Source: CAZOWM01 sp964583615
GTDB taxonomy: Bacteria; Spirochaetota; B62-G9; DRHN01
Length of the DNA: 17,139 bases
Assembly: GCA_964583615.1 (NCBI GenBank)
Contig: CAZOWM010000060.1
Span: forward strand, 1-17,139
Direction of reading: 5' to 3'
Position 1 is the stretch's first letter, and each line of letters begins with the position of its first letter. Shown in pieces: positions 15,373 through 17,139 of the stretch. A program made the position numbers and the translations under genes. Below the pieces are notes generated by a model. That model did no database searches. It saw only the letters and a program-made list of their open reading frames with translations, and was not told the DNA's origin.

Positions 15373-15461
15373 TGAAAAAACCCTCACAATCGCCCGTGTG
15401 TAATAGAAAAAATACAAAGAAAATAATGTATGAGAAGTGAATTTTTCGGAGCGTGTGTTTG

Positions 15462-16298
15462 TTACTCGAGAAACAGTTTTTCTCTGAAGAACCCAAGATA
15501 GTGTCTCGATAAATAGACGAGCGGCTTTTCGGCAAGAACGAATTGTTCGGAAAGCTCTTCAAGCAACTGGCTCAGTTCATAGATTTCTGCTGTTCTGTGG
15601 CGGGCGGCAGCCCTGTAAAAGGTTTTTCCATGCTGCTCGAACTCGTCTCTGCGCCGTTTCATTAGAAACCTGAGCGAACGATGGCCCATATCAGCGGACG
15701 ATGGGCCGGTATCAACGTACTCCGGGAAGACTCCGGTGATGAAGAGGCACACATCGGCAATACGCTTATAGGGAAGAAAACGCTGGCTTTCATCGATCAT
15801 CCCTGAATATTTGATCAAGCTGTCCACGTCGAAATCATTGAATCGGAATTTTCTCCATACCCCCTTTTTTATCCGCACGGGAATGGAGTAGCTGTTGACC
15901 CTCACAAAAGAGGAGAGCACGTGCCCGAGATATCCGATTATACGGTCGTCTTCGAGAAGCCGTACAACCTCTTTACTGTCAAACACAAATATCCTGTGCC
16001 GGCTCTCACGTTCTATCGTATAGGACCTCTGCTCCAGATCGTGTTTCGCCCTGAGAAGAAGCACGGTGAAGAAGAGCGGTGGTGAGACCCTGATGATTGA
16101 TTCGGGATCGTTCATGAGATAGTCAAAAAGCCTTTTGTCAGAGAGCATCGCCTTCAAAATTTCCGCATCTTCCCGCACGGTTTTCAGCATTTTCTTCGAG
16201 TCGAAGGTTTCAGGCATGATGATACGCAGTACAAACAGGAGGTCCTCGTCCCGAAACATTGCGGAAAGATTCACTCTCGACTCTTTTTCCATAATCAT
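15462..16298 (-). CDS. Conserved-looking protein of unknown function, near-leaderless start
   Basis: The protein is 278 residues (276 if the second ATG at 16292 is used), rich in charged and aromatic residues, with no signal peptide or clear membrane segment. Features seen are LLFVLRIIMPE near the start, RIADVCLFITGVFPEYV (about 180-196), an Arg/Lys-rich stretch MKRRRDEFEQHGKTFYRAA (about 213-232), and helical ELSQLLEELSEQF (about 242-254). The GVFPEY... TFYRAA...L-x-E-L-S-E-x-F layout resembles hypothetical proteins I recall from deltaproteobacteria, but I assign no function. No ribosome binding site precedes either ATG. The predicted transcription start falls at or next to 16298, so the mRNA may be leaderless. 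It is divergent from a LuxR-type regulator over a 20-base gap and may be its target or partner. The glycosyltransferase follows 89 bases downstream. Confidence 0.75.
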   Translation of the reverse strand: MIMEKESRVNLSAMFRDEDLLFVLRIIMPETFDSKKMLKTVREDAEILKAMLSDKRLFDYLMNDPESIIRVSPPLFFTVLLLRAKHDLEQRSYTIERESRHRIFVFDSKEVVRLLEDDRIIGYLGHVLSSFVRVNSYSIPVRIKKGVWRKFRFNDFDVDSLIKYSGMIDESQRFLPYKRIADVCLFITGVFPEYVDTGPSSADMGHRSLRFLMKRRRDEFEQHGKTFYRAAARHRTAEIYELSQLLEELSEQFVLAEKPLVYLSRHYLGFFREKLFLE

Positions 16299-16305
16299 AT
16301 ATAAT
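16277..16305 (+). promoter_or_regulatory. Promoter for the LuxR-type regulator, perfect TATAAT
   Basis: TCGACT (16277-16282) and a perfect TATAAT (16300-16305) are 17 bases apart. The predicted start of transcription is about 16311-16312, only 7-8 bases before the ATG at 16319, leaving no room for a ribosome binding site. The -35 lies inside the first codons of the divergent gene. Confidence 0.5.
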
Positions 16306-16331
16306 ATTATCTATTCAAATGAAACGGTCAA
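16304..16331 (-). promoter_or_regulatory. Divergent promoter for the unknown protein, overlapping the regulator's promoter
   Basis: On the minus strand TTGACC (16331-16326, five of six) and TAATAT (16309-16304, four of six) are 16 bases apart. Transcription would start near 16297, at the first ATG (16298) or 5 bases before the second (16292). Its -10 shares bases 16304-16305 with the -10 of the opposite promoter and sits in the perfect palindrome ATAATATTAT (16301-16310). Its -35 lies within the first codons of the regulator gene. Confidence 0.45.
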
Positions 16332-17139
16332 ATAGTGAGAACTCCGCGCTGCGTCAGAAAAGAGCGCTTACGGAAAGGGTAAAGGAGCTCAACTGCCTCT
16401 ACAGCTTGAGCAGTACCTTCAGAAAAAAAGAGCTCACACTGGATGAAGTAATGCAAGCGCTCATCTCGATTATTTCATTGGCATGGCAGTTTGAGGATAT
16501 CGTCTCTGTTCGTCTCCTGTACGACGGTAAGGATTTTCATTCTCCCAATTTCAGGCACACGAAGTGGTGTTTAAAAAGCGACCTGCAGGTATCGGGGAAA
16601 CGATTTGGGTTCGTTGAAGTATGTTATCTTAAGGAAGTGCCGGGTGGAGAGAAGAACTGTTTTTTAGCGGCAGAGAAAAAACTTATCAGGAGCATTGCCG
16701 AGTTGGTTGGAAACCACATCGAGCAGAGGAAATACCAACAGGAACTCAAGGAGACGGCTGAAGAACTGGAATTTCAGAAAAAAGAGCTTGAACGAAAGAA
16801 CATCGCTCTACGAGAAGTACTTGACCAGATTGAATTCGAGAAGAAAGAAATCAAGGATCAGATTGCGTTGAATCTGGCACTTCTTGTTGTTCCGTATATA
16901 AAAAAATTGTCGACTGGACGTATTTCTCTGGAGAAGCAGCGCGAGTATTTGAAAATAGTGCAGAACAATATAGAACGCATATCATCTTCATTTTTCAGAC
17001 AGTTGATTCAGAAAAAGGTCAGACTGAGTCCGAGGGAAGTGGAAGTCTGCACCATGATAAAAAACGGGCTCACGAATAAGGAGATATCAGATCTATTGAA
17101 TATCTCCATTACAACAGTTGAAAGACACAGGTTCAACAT
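16319..17139 (+). CDS. LuxR-type transcriptional regulator with sensor-like N-domain (3' end outside window)
   Basis: The frame is open from the ATG at 16319 to the window edge, 273 complete codons. Residues 18-135 (ERVKELNCLYSLSS, AWQFEDIVSVRLLYDG, KSDLQVSGKRFGFVEVCYL, AEKKLIRSIAELVG) match the GAF-like input domain often found before histidine kinases. A charged coiled coil follows at about 136-185, then a helical linker with ALLVVPYIKKL and EKQREYLKIVQNNIERI as in PAS/GAF-LuxR regulators. The start of a GerE-type helix-turn-helix begins at 236 (LSPREVEVCTMIKNGLTNKE, then ISDLLNISITTVERH). About 25-40 residues are probably missing. It should be a cytoplasmic DNA-binding activator or repressor responding to an unknown signal. 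The start codon has no ribosome binding site, and the only other in-frame ATG nearby is 44 codons later, inside the domain. Confidence 0.88.
   Translation, partial: MKRSNSENSALRQKRALTERVKELNCLYSLSSTFRKKELTLDEVMQALISIISLAWQFEDIVSVRLLYDGKDFHSPNFRHTKWCLKSDLQVSGKRFGFVEVCYLKEVPGGEKNCFLAAEKKLIRSIAELVGNHIEQRKYQQELKETAEELEFQKKELERKNIALREVLDQIEFEKKEIKDQIALNLALLVVPYIKKLSTGRISLEKQREYLKIVQNNIERISSSFFRQLIQKKVRLSPREVEVCTMIKNGLTNKEISDLLNISITTVERHRFN

Noticed and set aside
1..17139. tRNA, rRNA, CRISPR arrays and riboswitches
   Set aside because: Looking through the intergenic stretches by eye, I saw no cloverleaf, no regularly spaced repeats and no recognisable aptamer core; gaps are mostly under 200 bases.

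Overview
This is bacterial chromosomal DNA of roughly balanced base composition, with 11 intact genes, one gene cut by the right edge, and several broken genes. The organism is probably a diderm (Gram-negative type). There is a lipobox-bearing lipoprotein, an exported ankyrin protein, and the ClpS/ClpA/Aat set of the bacterial N-degron pathway. My leading guess is Spirochaetota, with a deltaproteobacterial-like lineage as the alternative. This rests on remembered likeness of the DUF1820 protein, the clpS-clpA-aat block and the LuxR-type regulator to proteins of those groups. No rRNA or other phylogenetic marker is present to prove it.

Layout. The left edge (1-485) holds the tail of an IS91-like transposase and a gene-poor stretch that may contain further transposon debris. 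Rightward genes follow: a DUF362/ferredoxin protein (486-1643) and a metallo-beta-lactamase-fold enzyme of the COG1237 type with its own promoter (1691-2572). A hairpin at 2658-2694 separates these from a long leftward block. That block contains, from right to left in transcription order, clpS-clpA-aat (11725 to 8432), a nitroreductase (8256-7720), an exported ankyrin-repeat protein (7552-6686), a large repeat-built PA14 lipoprotein (6582-3970), and a chimeric relic (3769-2720). The relic joins a piece of a penicillin acylase in frame to the C-terminal half of an APC amino-acid permease.

nadE (11914-13560) is transcribed divergently from clpS. Beyond it lies a second leftward block: a protein of unknown function (16298-15462), a family-4 glycosyltransferase (15372-14275), a DUF1820 protein with a TTG start (14220-13933), and a PhoD-type phosphatase gene (13927-13597) reduced to its signal peptide and last ~80 codons in different frames. 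At the right edge a LuxR-type regulator (16319 onward, truncated) is divergent from the unknown protein. Their two predicted promoters overlap at the -10 boxes, and both genes start almost at the predicted transcription start, without a ribosome binding site.

How the genes fit together. ClpS (adaptor), ClpA (unfoldase) and Aat (which adds Leu/Phe to N-termini) are one functional unit: Aat makes N-degrons, ClpS recognises them and ClpA unfolds the targets for ClpP, which is not in this window. NadE is housekeeping NAD synthesis. The ankyrin protein and PA14 lipoprotein are both exported and adjacent, so they may act together at the cell envelope. The two deletion relics and the transposase tail suggest that this stretch has been losing accessory enzymes and transporters. 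Apart from these, the points most worth a second look are the overlapping divergent promoter pair at 16277-16331 and the multi-module PA14 lipoprotein.
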